Shown: piece after piece, positions 25,468 to 34,573 of the stretch | How the letters are laid out: every line of letters starts with the position of its first letter | Numbering within the stretch: position 1 is the first letter of the stretch | Assembly (NCBI GenBank): GCA_002508425.1 | Contig: DAKU01000041.1 | Span: forward strand, 1-41,309 | Direction: 5' to 3' | DNA length: 41,309 nt | DNA from: Methanosarcinaceae archaeon UBA470 | GTDB lineage: Archaea; Halobacteriota; Methanosarcinia; Methanosarcinales; Methanosarcinaceae | Translations under genes and position numbers: made by a program | Notes under the pieces: generated by a model | Told to the model about the DNA's origin: nothing | Databases searched by the model: none | Seen by the model: only the letters and a program-made list of their open reading frames with translations

Positions 25468-25968
25468 ATGTCAAAAAACGTGAAAAGCTATAGGATATCT
25501 GGATATGAAAAAAAGCTCAAAGCACCCATGTTCGTATATAGGAAACGCCTTGAGCTTATTGAGAAATTATTAGAAGAACTTCTCTGTTTTTCCAGAGAAG
25601 GCAATATAATTTTAGTAGAAGGGAAAAGAGATAAGATCTCACTGGGAAAGCTCGGTATAGAAGGAAAAATAGAAGTTGTTACACATCATCCGTTAACAGA
25701 TGTCTGTGAAAAAGTTGCTGCCACTGGAAAAGAGGTAGTGATATTGACAGACTGGGACAGAAGAGGTATGATGCTTGAAAAAAAGATAGCTGAGCATCTG
25801 GAACAGTATGGCATCAAAATAGAACGCCAACTGCGAAAACGTATCCTATACCTTGTACAAAAGGATATAAAGGACGTAGAAAGCCTATATACCCATATTA
25901 CAAAACTTAGGCAAATAGCTGATCCCGAGTACGACTATAACAACACTGATGATGACGTTTTCATTTAG
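25468..25968 (+). CDS. archaeal Toprim domain protein (UPF0292-like)
   Basis: A 166-residue protein with a small Toprim domain: NIILVEGKRDKISL holds the catalytic Glu, and VVILTDWDRRG the DxD pair, as in RNase M5, DnaG and topoisomerases. A basic N-terminal helix precedes it and the tail is acidic (NNTDDDV). The archaeal family is small and uncharacterised; a nuclease or RNA-processing role is inferred. The stop is UAG backed by a UAA one codon later, and the gene end overlaps that of the convergent DUF356 gene. Confidence 0.88.
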   Translation: MSKNVKSYRISGYEKKLKAPMFVYRKRLELIEKLLEELLCFSREGNIILVEGKRDKISLGKLGIEGKIEVVTHHPLTDVCEKVAATGKEVVILTDWDRRGMMLEKKIAEHLEQYGIKIERQLRKRILYLVQKDIKDVESLYTHITKLRQIADPEYDYNNTDDDVFI

Positions 25969-26387
25969 CCATAAGCCGACTGCGTACTTTCCTGAGAAGC
26001 AAACTTACGCTCAAACTCAGGATATAGCTCGGCCTTATCTACCAGTTCTTCGTAGACTTTATGCCTTGGACTCACAATAACAATATGTGCTGGCGGATGG
26101 ATCTTACGAAGCTTACTGATAGCTGCTCCCGCATTATTATCGAGTTCGACAAGTGCTGCAGAATTGCATTTTGACTTAAGGGGTACTCCTACCACACTCA
26201 CAAGAACGTTATCTGCATACTGGGGCTCGATGCGCTTAGGCTTTGATAGAAAACGTAGATGACCATAATGTTCAAGATCATGCAATGCTACATTAACCTT
26301 GTCGGCATTGTCCGCCCTTATGACAGCAAACGACTTAATGTCAATCCCTCTGGTCAAACTACAATCCCCCTTTTTTATTTCAGACAT
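25965..26387 (-). CDS. DUF356 family protein
   Basis: A 140-residue protein of the methanogen-typical DUF356 family: SFAVIRADNADKVNVALHDLE, LSKPKRIEP, VVGVPLKSKCNSAALVELD and PPAHIVIVSPRHKVYEEL. Function unknown. The conserved part begins near residue 18, so an internal start is possible. Convergent with the Toprim gene, overlapping by four bases. Confidence 0.85.
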   Translation of the reverse strand: MSEIKKGDCSLTRGIDIKSFAVIRADNADKVNVALHDLEHYGHLRFLSKPKRIEPQYADNVLVSVVGVPLKSKCNSAALVELDNNAGAAISKLRKIHPPAHIVIVSPRHKVYEELVDKAELYPEFERKFASQESTQSAYG

Positions 26388-26483
26388 AACTTACAGTTCT
26401 CTATATAAGAATTTTGTTATTTTAAATTTCAAATGCTCAACATTTACTAAATTCTATTTTAATATATAGTTTTCCATTAAATT

Positions 26484-27299
26484 TTATTCGCCGAGTTCCC
26501 GGGACCTTTGTGCAGAAGCAATAACTGCGTTCATGAAAGCAGCCCGAACACCCCTTTCTTCAAGTACCCGAATTCCTCTGATAGTGGTTCCTGCAGGAGA
26601 AGTCACCATGTCCTTAAGTTCTCCCGGATGAGCATGGAACTCAAGAGCCATCTTTGCCGCACCAAGAACTGTCTGAGCTGCCAATATAAGCGCGCTTTCC
26701 CTATCCAAGCCTTCATATACACCACCATCAGCCATAGCTTCAATGACAGGGAATATATATGCAGGTCCACTTCCTGAAAGTCCTGTTACCGCATCCATCA
26801 ATTTTTCCTGAACGATAATAGCACTGCCCACAGATCTGAATATTTCAAGGGCAAGTTCGGCATCATCTATTGAAACAGTGGGACCTGGGCAGACCGCAGA
26901 TGCGGCCTCTGAAACTGTTGCGGCTATATTTGGCATCACACGGATGATCTTTGTACCGGGAGACAGTTCTTTTGTGATCTCCTGGAGGGGGACACCAGCG
27001 GCTATTGAGATCACAAGTTTGTCAGAAGTTATTTGCTCTTTTAGCGGTTTTAGCACAGTCTTCAATATCTGAGGTTTTACAGCAAGCAAGAGAATATCGG
27101 AATTAGAAACTGTAACAATATTGTCAGTTGATACATTGATACCCAATTCCACCCTCATTTTTTCAAGTCCAATCTCATACACATCACTTGCATAAATGTT
27201 AGATGGAGCTATTATACCTGAATCACATATGCCTTTTATGAGGGCAGAACCCATCTTGCCCGTTCCGATTATTCCCAGCTTCTTGTCCTTAAGGCTCAT
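26484..27299 (-). CDS. proC: pyrroline-5-carboxylate reductase
   Basis: A 271-residue NAD(P)H-dependent reductase making proline. The Rossmann motif KLGIIGTGKMGSALIKGI is at the N-terminus, LLAVKPQ and VISIAAGVPL in the middle, and the ProC signature with TGLSGSGPAYIF and VTSPAGTTIRGI in the C-terminal domain. It follows the MBF1 gene by 21 bases on the same strand. Length is typical. Confidence 0.95.
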   Translation of the reverse strand: MSLKDKKLGIIGTGKMGSALIKGICDSGIIAPSNIYASDVYEIGLEKMRVELGINVSTDNIVTVSNSDILLLAVKPQILKTVLKPLKEQITSDKLVISIAAGVPLQEITKELSPGTKIIRVMPNIAATVSEAASAVCPGPTVSIDDAELALEIFRSVGSAIIVQEKLMDAVTGLSGSGPAYIFPVIEAMADGGVYEGLDRESALILAAQTVLGAAKMALEFHAHPGELKDMVTSPAGTTIRGIRVLEERGVRAAFMNAVIASAQRSRELGE

Positions 27300-27320
27300 T
27301 AACTTACAACTCCTTTATAA

Positions 27321-27803
27321 TTACTTACGTTTGATATTGACTATATCCCCAAGGGTTGTTCCTTTATGGAGCTTATCCCCTTTCCAGTCATCTTCCCTTA
27401 TCTTTTCAATGAGTTTTACCTCAAGGGTACGCTCAAGTTTTTCCCTTACGCTGTCTTCGGGGACGAGTTCTCGGCGTTCAAATTTCCGAATAAGTGTAGC
27501 CTTTTCCTTTATTTGCGCTGCAAGTTGTTCCGGTGTCCAGCCACGCTTTTCTCTCGCTTCCCGAATGACTTGATCATAATTGTCCACAATCTCTTCAGCT
27601 AACTTTTCAAATCCTGTCCTCTGGGACCTTCTGGGCCTAGCGTACGCCGGTTGCACCGGAGAAACTTTCCTTGAGACCGGCGAGTGCTTGTTGGCAGGGG
27701 TACCGTACTGGGAGCATTTGGTGCATACTGTCAGTTCGCTACCATCGATAGTAATCTTAAAAGGACTTCCACGAATATCTTCGCCACATATTTCGCATTG
27801 CAT
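27321..27803 (-). CDS. MBF1-type multiprotein bridging factor (zinc ribbon plus HTH)
   Basis: A 160-residue archaeal MBF1 protein. The N-terminal zinc ribbon has CEICGE and CTKCSQ; a proline/arginine-rich linker follows, then a Cro/C1-type helix-turn-helix with REKRGWTPEQLAAQIKEKA and LIRKFERRELVPEDSV. MBF1 acts in transcription or on the small ribosomal subunit in archaea. ATG 27803 is chosen, since it directly precedes the first Cys pair and GTGAT lies upstream. Divergent from PAN and sharing its TATA region. Confidence 0.93.
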   Translation of the reverse strand: MQCEICGEDIRGSPFKITIDGSELTVCTKCSQYGTPANKHSPVSRKVSPVQPAYARPRRSQRTGFEKLAEEIVDNYDQVIREAREKRGWTPEQLAAQIKEKATLIRKFERRELVPEDSVREKLERTLEVKLIEKIREDDWKGDKLHKGTTLGDIVNIKRK

Positions 27804-27848
27804 ACACAAATCACTCTTAAAAGCCTACATAACGTTTTTTCGAAAGGG

Positions 27849-27858
27849 CTATATATCG
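27849..27858. promoter_or_regulatory. shared TATA region between MBF1 and PAN genes
   Basis: CTATATATCG lies 30 bases before the preferred PAN start (ATG 27887) and about 45 bases before the MBF1 start on the other strand. The near-symmetric TATATA could serve both directions. It argues against PAN starting at ATG 27860, only two bases past the box. Confidence 0.4.
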
Positions 27859-27886
27859 TATGCGCTTAAATAATGTTCGGAGCCGT

Positions 27887-29179
27887 ATGAACGAGACCAG
27901 TGAAGCAGACACAAAAAGGTTCACTCCTGCGGGAGCGGACAGGAAAAACTATGAATATGCTGGTTCAGAGAGTGACGAAGATTTTTCCAAATACCTGCTG
28001 GACCGCATGAAACAACTGGAGTCCCGCAACACTCTTCTTAAAGAGCAATGCGACCAGATGGAGTCGGAAAAAAGATATGTAGAAAGCCAAAAACTTAAAT
28101 TCGAACGCGAAGTTCGCAGGATGCAGGCTGAGATAGATAGATTGAAGACCGCTCCGCTTGTAGTGGCAACTGTAATAGATGTAATTGGCAATGACAAGGT
28201 ACTTGTCAAAAGTAGTACTGGACCCCAATTTCTGGTTGGAGTATCCCAATTCATAGACGATGAAGCACTAGTGCCTGGCGCTACGGTGGCTTTAAATCAA
28301 CAGACTCTCGCAGTCGTTGATGTTATACCCTTCACCGAGGAGCCTATGGTAAACGCTATGGAAGTGGTCGATCCACAGGATGTAGATTATGATCAGATAG
28401 GCGGTCTTGACGAACAGGTTCAGGAGATTGTAGAGTCTGTGGAGTTGCCACTTACTAAACCTGAGGCATTTGCTAAAATAGGTATATGTCCTCCAAAAGG
28501 AGTATTGCTTTTTGGAGAACCGGGTACAGGCAAAACCCTGCTTGCAAAAGCGGTGGCTAACAGGACAGAAGCTACCTTTATCAGAGTCGTTGGTTCGGAA
28601 CTTATACAGAAATACATAGGTGACGGAGCGAAACTTGTGCGCGAGATCTTTGCCATGGCAAGAAAAAAAGCACCATCTATTATATTCATCGATGAGCTTG
28701 ATGCCATAGCCTCAAGACGCCTTAATGATACAAATGGCGCCGACCGTGAAGTCCAGCGTACACTTATGCAGCTTCTGGCCGAGATGGATGGTTTTGATAA
28801 CCGCGGAGAAGTGCGCATAATAGCTGCAACTAACCGTCTTGACGTACTTGACCCCGCCATACTGCGCCCCGGCAGGTTTGATAGGATAGTAAATGTACCC
28901 ATGCCGGATGCCAGTGCAAGAGAACTAATTCTCAAGATCCATACACGAGGAATGAGAATTGCAAAAGATATTGATTTCAAGAAGCTTGCTACTCTTGCCG
29001 AAGGAGTAAGCGGTGCCGATCTAAGTGCTATTGCTATGGAAGCGGGCATGCTTGCTGTAAGAGAGGACAAGGAACAGGTGGAAATGGAACATTTCCTTAA
29101 ATCAGTGAAGAAAGTAATGTCACCTTTAAAGTATTCCGTTCAGGTAATTACCGATCAACCACAGACAATGTTCGGCTGA
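27887..29179 (+). CDS. pan: proteasome-activating nucleotidase (PAN)
   Basis: A 430-residue AAA ATPase that unfolds substrates for the archaeal 20S proteasome. Order: N-terminal coiled coil (YLLDRMKQLESRNTLLKEQ region), OB domain (VVATVIDVIGNDKVLVKSS), then the AAA module with IGGLDEQVQEI, Walker A FGEPGTGKT, Walker B IIFIDELDAIASRR and sensor or arginine-finger segment LRPGRFDR. The start ATG 27887 has GGAG four bases before it and fits the TATA box. The C-terminus reads QTMFG, so the usual HbYX tail that opens the 20S gate has Phe instead of Tyr. Confidence 0.95.
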   Translation: MNETSEADTKRFTPAGADRKNYEYAGSESDEDFSKYLLDRMKQLESRNTLLKEQCDQMESEKRYVESQKLKFEREVRRMQAEIDRLKTAPLVVATVIDVIGNDKVLVKSSTGPQFLVGVSQFIDDEALVPGATVALNQQTLAVVDVIPFTEEPMVNAMEVVDPQDVDYDQIGGLDEQVQEIVESVELPLTKPEAFAKIGICPPKGVLLFGEPGTGKTLLAKAVANRTEATFIRVVGSELIQKYIGDGAKLVREIFAMARKKAPSIIFIDELDAIASRRLNDTNGADREVQRTLMQLLAEMDGFDNRGEVRIIAATNRLDVLDPAILRPGRFDRIVNVPMPDASARELILKIHTRGMRIAKDIDFKKLATLAEGVSGADLSAIAMEAGMLAVREDKEQVEMEHFLKSVKKVMSPLKYSVQVITDQPQTMFG

Positions 29180-29199
29180 TGTTCGTGGTTGACAATTAA

Positions 29200-29208
29200 T
29201 TTTTTTTT
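29200..29208 (+). terminator. oligo-T terminator after PAN
   Basis: Nine consecutive T bases follow the PAN stop codon by about 20 bases. Runs of this kind terminate archaeal RNA polymerase without a hairpin. Confidence 0.5.
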
Positions 29209-29229
29209 GTAAGCGGACAATTCACTCTT

Positions 29230-29820
29230 GTGTATAGATCATTCCATATAAAAAAAGAAATAAGAGTACTTGGAATAGATGATTCTGCATTGATAAGGGA
29301 TCAGATAATGATAGTCGGAGCCTTTTTTAGGGGTGGGGAATGGCTCGATGGCGTTATGCGCTCCTATGTTACAAGGGATGGCATGGACAGTACGGCTGCC
29401 ATTGTAGAGATGGCACTGTCCAGTAAACACTGTGGGCAGATACGTGTCATTATGCTAGACGGGGTGACGTATGGTGGTTTCAATCCAGTGGATATTAATT
29501 ATATATGGGAAAAAACGGGCATCCCTGTAATAGTAGTCATGAGGGCATATCCAAATTTTAGAAAGATAGAAGATGCCCTCGTCTATCTTCCTGAACCAAA
29601 AAAAAGAATGGACATCATACTGAAGGCTGGCAAAATAACAAAAGTGCAAACAAAGCCGGGAGCGCAGCCAGTATACATCCAACATGCAGGAATAGAATCA
29701 GAACATGCAGCAAAGATAGTGAAGCTCACAGCCACCAGGAGCAATATCCCTGAACCCCTGAGGGTGGCTCACCTAATAGCTACGGGAATCGTGCTTGGAG
29801 AGTCAAGAGGAAAAGCATAA
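29230..29820 (+). CDS. DUF99 / endonuclease dU-like protein
   Basis: A 196-residue protein of the archaeal DUF99 (UPF0215) family: IRVLGIDDSA at the N-terminus, GAFFRGGEWLDGVM, VIMLDGVTYGGFNPVD and a conserved middle PVIVVMRAYPN. The fold is related to endonuclease V and the family has been named endonuclease dU; activity is inferred from that. The GTG start has no ribosome site and lies shortly after the PAN terminator; the IRVLGIDD strand limits any later start. Confidence 0.87.
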   Translation: MYRSFHIKKEIRVLGIDDSALIRDQIMIVGAFFRGGEWLDGVMRSYVTRDGMDSTAAIVEMALSSKHCGQIRVIMLDGVTYGGFNPVDINYIWEKTGIPVIVVMRAYPNFRKIEDALVYLPEPKKRMDIILKAGKITKVQTKPGAQPVYIQHAGIESEHAAKIVKLTATRSNIPEPLRVAHLIATGIVLGESRGKA

Positions 29821-29827
29821 GACAAGC

Positions 29828-31168
29828 TTATGCGTATTTTTCCACTAGTTGAACTCCATTATTCATGAGTTGTACAGCTCTCTCATTTGTCTTGGACTCC
29901 GCAAATATGCGTATAATGGGTTCGGTACCTGATGGCCTGATCAACACCCATCCATCCTCATACCAGATCTTCACACCATCCGTAATATCAACTTTCATGC
30001 TTCCGGTGGTGACCTCTGCCTTCAGCTTTTCCATGATAACTCTTGGATCATGACATTCGACCTTTGTTTTTGAGTTGAAATACGCAGGCACACTCTTTGC
30101 CATTTCGGAAAGTGTTTTGCCGCCAGCCATGATCTCCAATAGCTTTGCACAGGACATAGCCCCATCTCTGCAATACTGATGCTCCGGGAAAATAAGTCCG
30201 CCATTGCCTTCGCCACCAAATACGGCTCCTACCTCCATCATCTTACGTGCAACATTGATAGAACCTACGGCAGTCCATATAAGATCCACACCAGCTTCTT
30301 TTGCAACATCCAACATTCTCTGGGAAGAACTTACCGGCGTCACAAGTGTTCCTTTCTTTTGCTGCAGCACGTATTTTGCCATCATTGCAAGCAAAATTTC
30401 TTCATCAATGAATTTCCCATTCTCATCAAAAAACACAGCCCTGTCCGCATCACCATCATGTGCCACACCCATCTGTGCTCCTTCCTTAATGACAAGGTTC
30501 GCAAGATCTGTAAGAGCATCTGGTGTGGGCTCAGGATTACGTGAGGGGAATGTTCCATCGATCTGTGCATTGATAGTAATTACCTCGCATCCCAAACGGC
30601 GCAGCAAGAAAGGCAAAGTAACAGAACCTGCCCCACAACCTGTATCTGCCACAACTTTGAACTTCTTCTGCCTGACAATATCTGCATTTATAGAGTTGAT
30701 TATGCCTTTTATGTAAAGATCATTGGCATTGACATCGTGCCTGAAGTCTCCCGTGTACTCCCAGGTGGCTGGTGTAAATTCCCGAGAGAAGTAGATCGTT
30801 TCGATCTTTCCCTCATCCTCACGGGACATCTCAGTACCATCACCGGCTATTAGTTTTATACCATTATATTCTCGGGGATTATGAGATGCAGTGATAACTA
30901 CTCCTGCATCGGCATGATCGCGTACATAATACTGTATGGAAGGAGTTGGGACAATACCTACATCTATTACCGTAAGGCCGGATGACAAAGCACCTGCAAT
31001 TGCAGCAGATTTGAGCATGTCACCGGAGATTCGAGTATCTCTGCCAATGGCAACAGTGCCTTTATTGCCCATGAAAGTGCCTAGGCTTCTTACAACATCC
31101 ATTACCATCTGAGGATTCATATACTCGTTAGCTATGCCTCTTACTCCATTTGTTCCAAAAAGTTTCAT
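29828..31168 (-). CDS. glmM: phosphoglucosamine mutase (phosphohexomutase family)
   Basis: A 446-residue alpha-D-phosphohexomutase. MKLFGTNGVRGIANE opens the protein; the phosphoserine loop is TASHNPREYNGIKL, the metal loop DGDADRAVFFD, the sugar loop GGEGNGGLIFPE, and the phosphate loop RPSGTEPIIRIFAE. Archaeal members act on glucosamine or mannose phosphates for UDP-GlcNAc or glycan synthesis. ATG 31168 has GGTGAT three to nine bases upstream; the GTG at 31177 is unlikely. It is divergent from larE. Confidence 0.92.
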   Translation of the reverse strand: MKLFGTNGVRGIANEYMNPQMVMDVVRSLGTFMGNKGTVAIGRDTRISGDMLKSAAIAGALSSGLTVIDVGIVPTPSIQYYVRDHADAGVVITASHNPREYNGIKLIAGDGTEMSREDEGKIETIYFSREFTPATWEYTGDFRHDVNANDLYIKGIINSINADIVRQKKFKVVADTGCGAGSVTLPFLLRRLGCEVITINAQIDGTFPSRNPEPTPDALTDLANLVIKEGAQMGVAHDGDADRAVFFDENGKFIDEEILLAMMAKYVLQQKKGTLVTPVSSSQRMLDVAKEAGVDLIWTAVGSINVARKMMEVGAVFGGEGNGGLIFPEHQYCRDGAMSCAKLLEIMAGGKTLSEMAKSVPAYFNSKTKVECHDPRVIMEKLKAEVTTGSMKVDITDGVKIWYEDGWVLIRPSGTEPIIRIFAESKTNERAVQLMNNGVQLVEKYA

Positions 31169-31260
31169 ATTTATCACCGGTAACTGCGATTATTATGACA
31201 TCTCTGTATTTTATCTTTAGTGGTCTGCGAGGTGTAGATATACATCCTATAAGATAGACA

Positions 31261-32073
31261 ATGCAAATGTTTCTTGACAAAATGCAACAGATAAAGGAAG
31301 CGCTTTCTTTAAAGAGTAGCGCATTAGTGGCTTTCTCAGGGGGAGTAGATAGTTCTACCCTCGCTGCCCTTGCCTATGAAACATTGGGAGATCAGACGCT
31401 GGCAGTTACTATTAACATGCACTCTTTGCCAGAAGGGGAGCTGCAAATGGCAGAAGATATTGCCAGGATGATTGGGATCAGACACAAAGTGATTGATTTT
31501 GATGAGTTCACCGTACCAGGATTTATGGAGAATTCTCCCCAAAGGTGCTACTACTGTAAAAAATCAATCCTTGGACTTCTCCTTGAGGTAGCCAAAGAGG
31601 AAGGTTGTGAAGTAGTGATAGAAGGTACGAACATTACAGAGATGCAGGGGCATCGTCCTGGTATGCAAGCTATTGCAGAAATTACTGAACAGGTGATGTC
31701 ACCCTTCCTCCAATTTTCAGTGAGCAGAGAAGAGATCAGGCAAATGGCCAAACATATGGGACTGTCAGTTGCCGGAAAGCCATCTTCTCCATGTCTTGCA
31801 TCGCGTATTCCCTATGGAAAGAAAATTACACCCGAAGGGATTTCAAGAGTAAAATCTGCAGAAAACTATCTATCTTCTTTGGGATTTACTCAATTTAGGG
31901 TCCGTGACCATGGAGATGTTGCCAGAATAGAAGTAAAATCTTCTGATTTTCCAGCAGTAATCGAAAGAAAAGAAGATATTGTGAATGAACTTAAAAGGCT
32001 TGGATTTCATTACATAGCCCTTGATATGGAAGGTTTCAGGAGCGGAAGCCTGGATGAAGTTATTAGCAAATGA
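31261..32073 (+). CDS. larE: ATP-dependent sacrificial sulfur transferase LarE-like
   Basis: A 270-residue PP-loop ATP pyrophosphatase with SGGVDSS (26-32), NSPQRCYYCK (C96, C99), GTNITEMQGHRPG and SPCLASRIPYG (C178). C178 matches the cysteine that donates sulfur in the bacterial LarE that builds the nickel-pincer cofactor, while the C96/C99 pair suggests the type that carries a [4Fe-4S] cluster with a labile sulfur. larB and larC are absent, so the sulfur acceptor may differ. The GNAT gene starts inside its 3' end. Confidence 0.9.
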   Translation: MQMFLDKMQQIKEALSLKSSALVAFSGGVDSSTLAALAYETLGDQTLAVTINMHSLPEGELQMAEDIARMIGIRHKVIDFDEFTVPGFMENSPQRCYYCKKSILGLLLEVAKEEGCEVVIEGTNITEMQGHRPGMQAIAEITEQVMSPFLQFSVSREEIRQMAKHMGLSVAGKPSSPCLASRIPYGKKITPEGISRVKSAENYLSSLGFTQFRVRDHGDVARIEVKSSDFPAVIERKEDIVNELKRLGFHYIALDMEGFRSGSLDEVISK

Positions 32074-32527
32074 TATTAGGATTAAACCTGCCAGAGAACA
32101 GGATATGCATGATATCGAATGCATTGCATCTACATACTTTCTTGATATTGATGGATTAGGCTATAGCGACTTTATTGTTGCAACATTGGAAAATAAGATA
32201 ATTGGCATAGCCTGCTTCAAGGAAACAGAATGTCCTGAACTGCATACCATTGCAGTGCATCCCAATTACAGGGGAAAAGGCATAGGTGCTTTGCTGGTAA
32301 AGGAACTTGGACCTACCTTGTGCAAAGATCATGAACGTATATATGTACGTACAACAGCTCCCTGCTTCTTTGAAAAAGTTGGATTTGCTGCCCTGGAAAA
32401 CCAGATGAAAAAAGAACTGTGGAGCGATTGCGTTGCTTGCGACAGGTTTAACAACTGCAAACAAGCTGTTATGTGCCTGGAACTGAGGAGAGAATATGCT
32501 GACAATGGGAATAATCAACACATATGA
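32054..32527 (+). CDS. GNAT N-acetyltransferase with Cys-rich tail
   Basis: A 157-residue GNAT protein. The acetyl-CoA site is HTIAVHPNYRGKGIGALLV (motif A, RGKGIG), preceded by IIGIACFKETECPELH and followed by FFEKVGF. The C-terminal tail holds four cysteines, CVACDRFNNCKQAVMC, which could bind metal. The substrate is unknown; the fold branch resembles ArgA-type acetyltransferases. ATG 32054 overlaps larE by 20 bases with GGAAG just upstream. Confidence 0.85.
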   Translation: MKLLANDIRIKPAREQDMHDIECIASTYFLDIDGLGYSDFIVATLENKIIGIACFKETECPELHTIAVHPNYRGKGIGALLVKELGPTLCKDHERIYVRTTAPCFFEKVGFAALENQMKKELWSDCVACDRFNNCKQAVMCLELRREYADNGNNQHI

Positions 32528-33047
32528 TAAAATCAAAGTACTGGATGCTCATTACCGTGCCATTGCAAGAGCAGCTCCCATCTGTCATGCCTTTGGATTT
32601 AGACTTGCATTATATGATTTCCCTTTTAATATGAATGCTGAAGAGCTTGTGGAGTATGTTACTGACAAGACTACAATAGGTGAATCAGGTAAGTACCTCC
32701 GCCTACTGCATGAGAAAGGTCATTTCTTTGTTTTCGATCTGCCTAAAAAGGGCTTTCAGCCTCAGTTCGGCACACCGGTTGTAACTACCTCAAAACCCGA
32801 AAAGAAACGTGTCATTACTTCCGAGGACATAGCAAATGGAATACTCAGGAAAAGCTCATACCTTCTACTTGTTGGCCTTGGCAGGAAAGGTCTTCCAAAA
32901 GAGATGTTCGAACAGGCACCTCTGCATCTTGATATAACTTCAGCTGGAATATCCCTGGAAACCTGCACAGCCATCGGATGCATCCCTGCATATATCATGG
33001 GCATAGTGCATACGAAGCAAAATTCAAAATCTGTGATTAAAGAATAG
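32496..33047 (+). CDS. DUF531 family protein
   Basis: A 183-residue archaeal DUF531 protein: GIINTYDKIKVLDAHYRAIA at the start, FGFRLALYDFPF, LLLVGLGRKGLPKEMFE and HLDITSAGISLETCTAIG at the end. The last segments recall a SPOUT methyltransferase knot, which is inference; no substrate is known. GAGGAG lies seven bases before the ATG and the gene overlaps the GNAT gene by 32 bases. The stop is UAG with UGA three codons later. Confidence 0.85.
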   Translation: MLTMGIINTYDKIKVLDAHYRAIARAAPICHAFGFRLALYDFPFNMNAEELVEYVTDKTTIGESGKYLRLLHEKGHFFVFDLPKKGFQPQFGTPVVTTSKPEKKRVITSEDIANGILRKSSYLLLVGLGRKGLPKEMFEQAPLHLDITSAGISLETCTAIGCIPAYIMGIVHTKQNSKSVIKE

Positions 33048-33064
33048 ATAAAAATATGAGGCTC

Positions 33065-34543
33065 TTAGAGCCTCGGAGAAGGAGTCTTGCGTAACCAATC
33101 GATGTCGGACTGATACAATTCACGCAGGTCCTTAAGGTCGAGTTTAAGCATTGCCAAACGGCTTACTCCCAGGCCCCAGGCAAGCACCGGGCACTTGATA
33201 CCAAGGGGATCAGTAACTTCCTTTCTGAACACGCCTGCACCTCCAAGCTCGACCCAGCCAAGACCCTCAACGTAGACCTCTGGTTCCACACTGGGTTCAG
33301 TGTATGGGAAGTAGCCTGGCCTGAAGCGTACATCCTTGAAACCCATTCTATGATAGAACTCTGAAAGCAGACCCAGCAGATTGGCAAATGTCATATCCTT
33401 ATCCATTACCACACCTTCCAGTTGCTCGAATTCCGGAGTGTGAGTTGGATCGATGGTTTCCCTGCGGTATGCCCTGTCAATGCAAAATGCCTTGATCGGA
33501 GGTTCCGGATTATCAGCAAGGTATTTGATGGTTACAGCAGTGGTATGAGTCCTGAGGACATTCTTGCAGGCGATCTCTTCGCTCCACTTTCCACCCCATC
33601 CCCGTGATTCAAGGTCCCCTCCATGCTCATGCATGGCACACACCTTGTCTTTGTATTTTTCAGGAAGTTCTGACGTTCCTTCAAGGTGGAAAGTATCCTG
33701 CATCTCCCTGGCAGGATGATCCTGGGGCTGGAAAAGGGCATCGAAATTCCAGAACGAGCTCTGAACAATGTCACCTTTTATTTCGGTGAAGCCCATTTCC
33801 AGGAATATTTGGCGCATCTGGTCAATTAGACGCTGATATGGATGGATCTTTGCTCCATAAACAGCCCGCGGAGGAGTATGAATATTATAAGGCCTGAAGT
33901 TTTTCTCTTTCCATTCCCCGCTCTTGAGCATCTCGGAAGTAAGTTGAGCAACCTCTTCCTCAAGAGATATACCCTCAAGCACAAGTTCCTGGCCAGCTGG
34001 AGTCAGAACAACCGACCTTAACTTCTCTTCATTCCGACTCACAAGTTTGCGTTTTATGAGATCCTGGAGAGTAACATTGTTCACCCCCAGCTCCTCAAGT
34101 GTAACCTTGCCACTTTTTAAATTAGCAAGGGCTTTTTCATCATCACCAATATCAGCCTTCCCCGAAGGAACCACATTTCCCTGCTCGATATTGGCCCATC
34201 CTTTGCGGCGAAGCCATCCAGTAGCAATACCCACTATTTTAGGCGATACTTTTCCTTTCAGTTCTTCAAGAGAAGTTGAACCGGAAATAGCTGAGATCAT
34301 TTGTCTTTCTGGAAGACCACACTTCGCATACTCTTCACCTTCGGAAGTAAGGTTATAGGTCTCTAGAACCTGTTCCAACACATCAGCAAGCCTTTTCTCC
34401 TGCAGCATAAAAGCAGACTGGACCACAGTCTCTACCTTAAGCCCAGACATCTGCGCAAGTTCTGCGGGGGTTGAATTCTCTTGCTTCCCCAGATTGATCA
34501 GAACAGTTTTCTCGTTAGTAGTAAGATTATACTGGTGGTTCAT
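33065..34543 (-). CDS. pheS: phenylalanyl-tRNA synthetase alpha subunit
   Basis: A 492-residue class II aminoacyl-tRNA synthetase subunit of the archaeal/eukaryotic type. The N-terminal part holds tandem winged-helix modules that bind tRNA; the catalytic part has HPAREMQDTFHLE, RTHTTAVTIKYL, RAYRRETIDPTHTPEFEQLEG (motif 2) and WGLGVSRLAML (motif 3). ATG 34543 has GGTG just upstream; GTG 34549 is less likely. It follows trpS by 30 bases; pheT is elsewhere. Confidence 0.96.
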   Translation of the reverse strand: MNHQYNLTTNEKTVLINLGKQENSTPAELAQMSGLKVETVVQSAFMLQEKRLADVLEQVLETYNLTSEGEEYAKCGLPERQMISAISGSTSLEELKGKVSPKIVGIATGWLRRKGWANIEQGNVVPSGKADIGDDEKALANLKSGKVTLEELGVNNVTLQDLIKRKLVSRNEEKLRSVVLTPAGQELVLEGISLEEEVAQLTSEMLKSGEWKEKNFRPYNIHTPPRAVYGAKIHPYQRLIDQMRQIFLEMGFTEIKGDIVQSSFWNFDALFQPQDHPAREMQDTFHLEGTSELPEKYKDKVCAMHEHGGDLESRGWGGKWSEEIACKNVLRTHTTAVTIKYLADNPEPPIKAFCIDRAYRRETIDPTHTPEFEQLEGVVMDKDMTFANLLGLLSEFYHRMGFKDVRFRPGYFPYTEPSVEPEVYVEGLGWVELGGAGVFRKEVTDPLGIKCPVLAWGLGVSRLAMLKLDLKDLRELYQSDIDWLRKTPSPRL

Positions 34544-34573
34544 TGTCACACCTGGTCTAAGTCATTATCAAGT

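Noticed and set aside
28420..29070. 216-codon frame opposite PAN
   Set aside because: Composition follows the antisense of the AAA module; Ser/Arg-rich, no family match.
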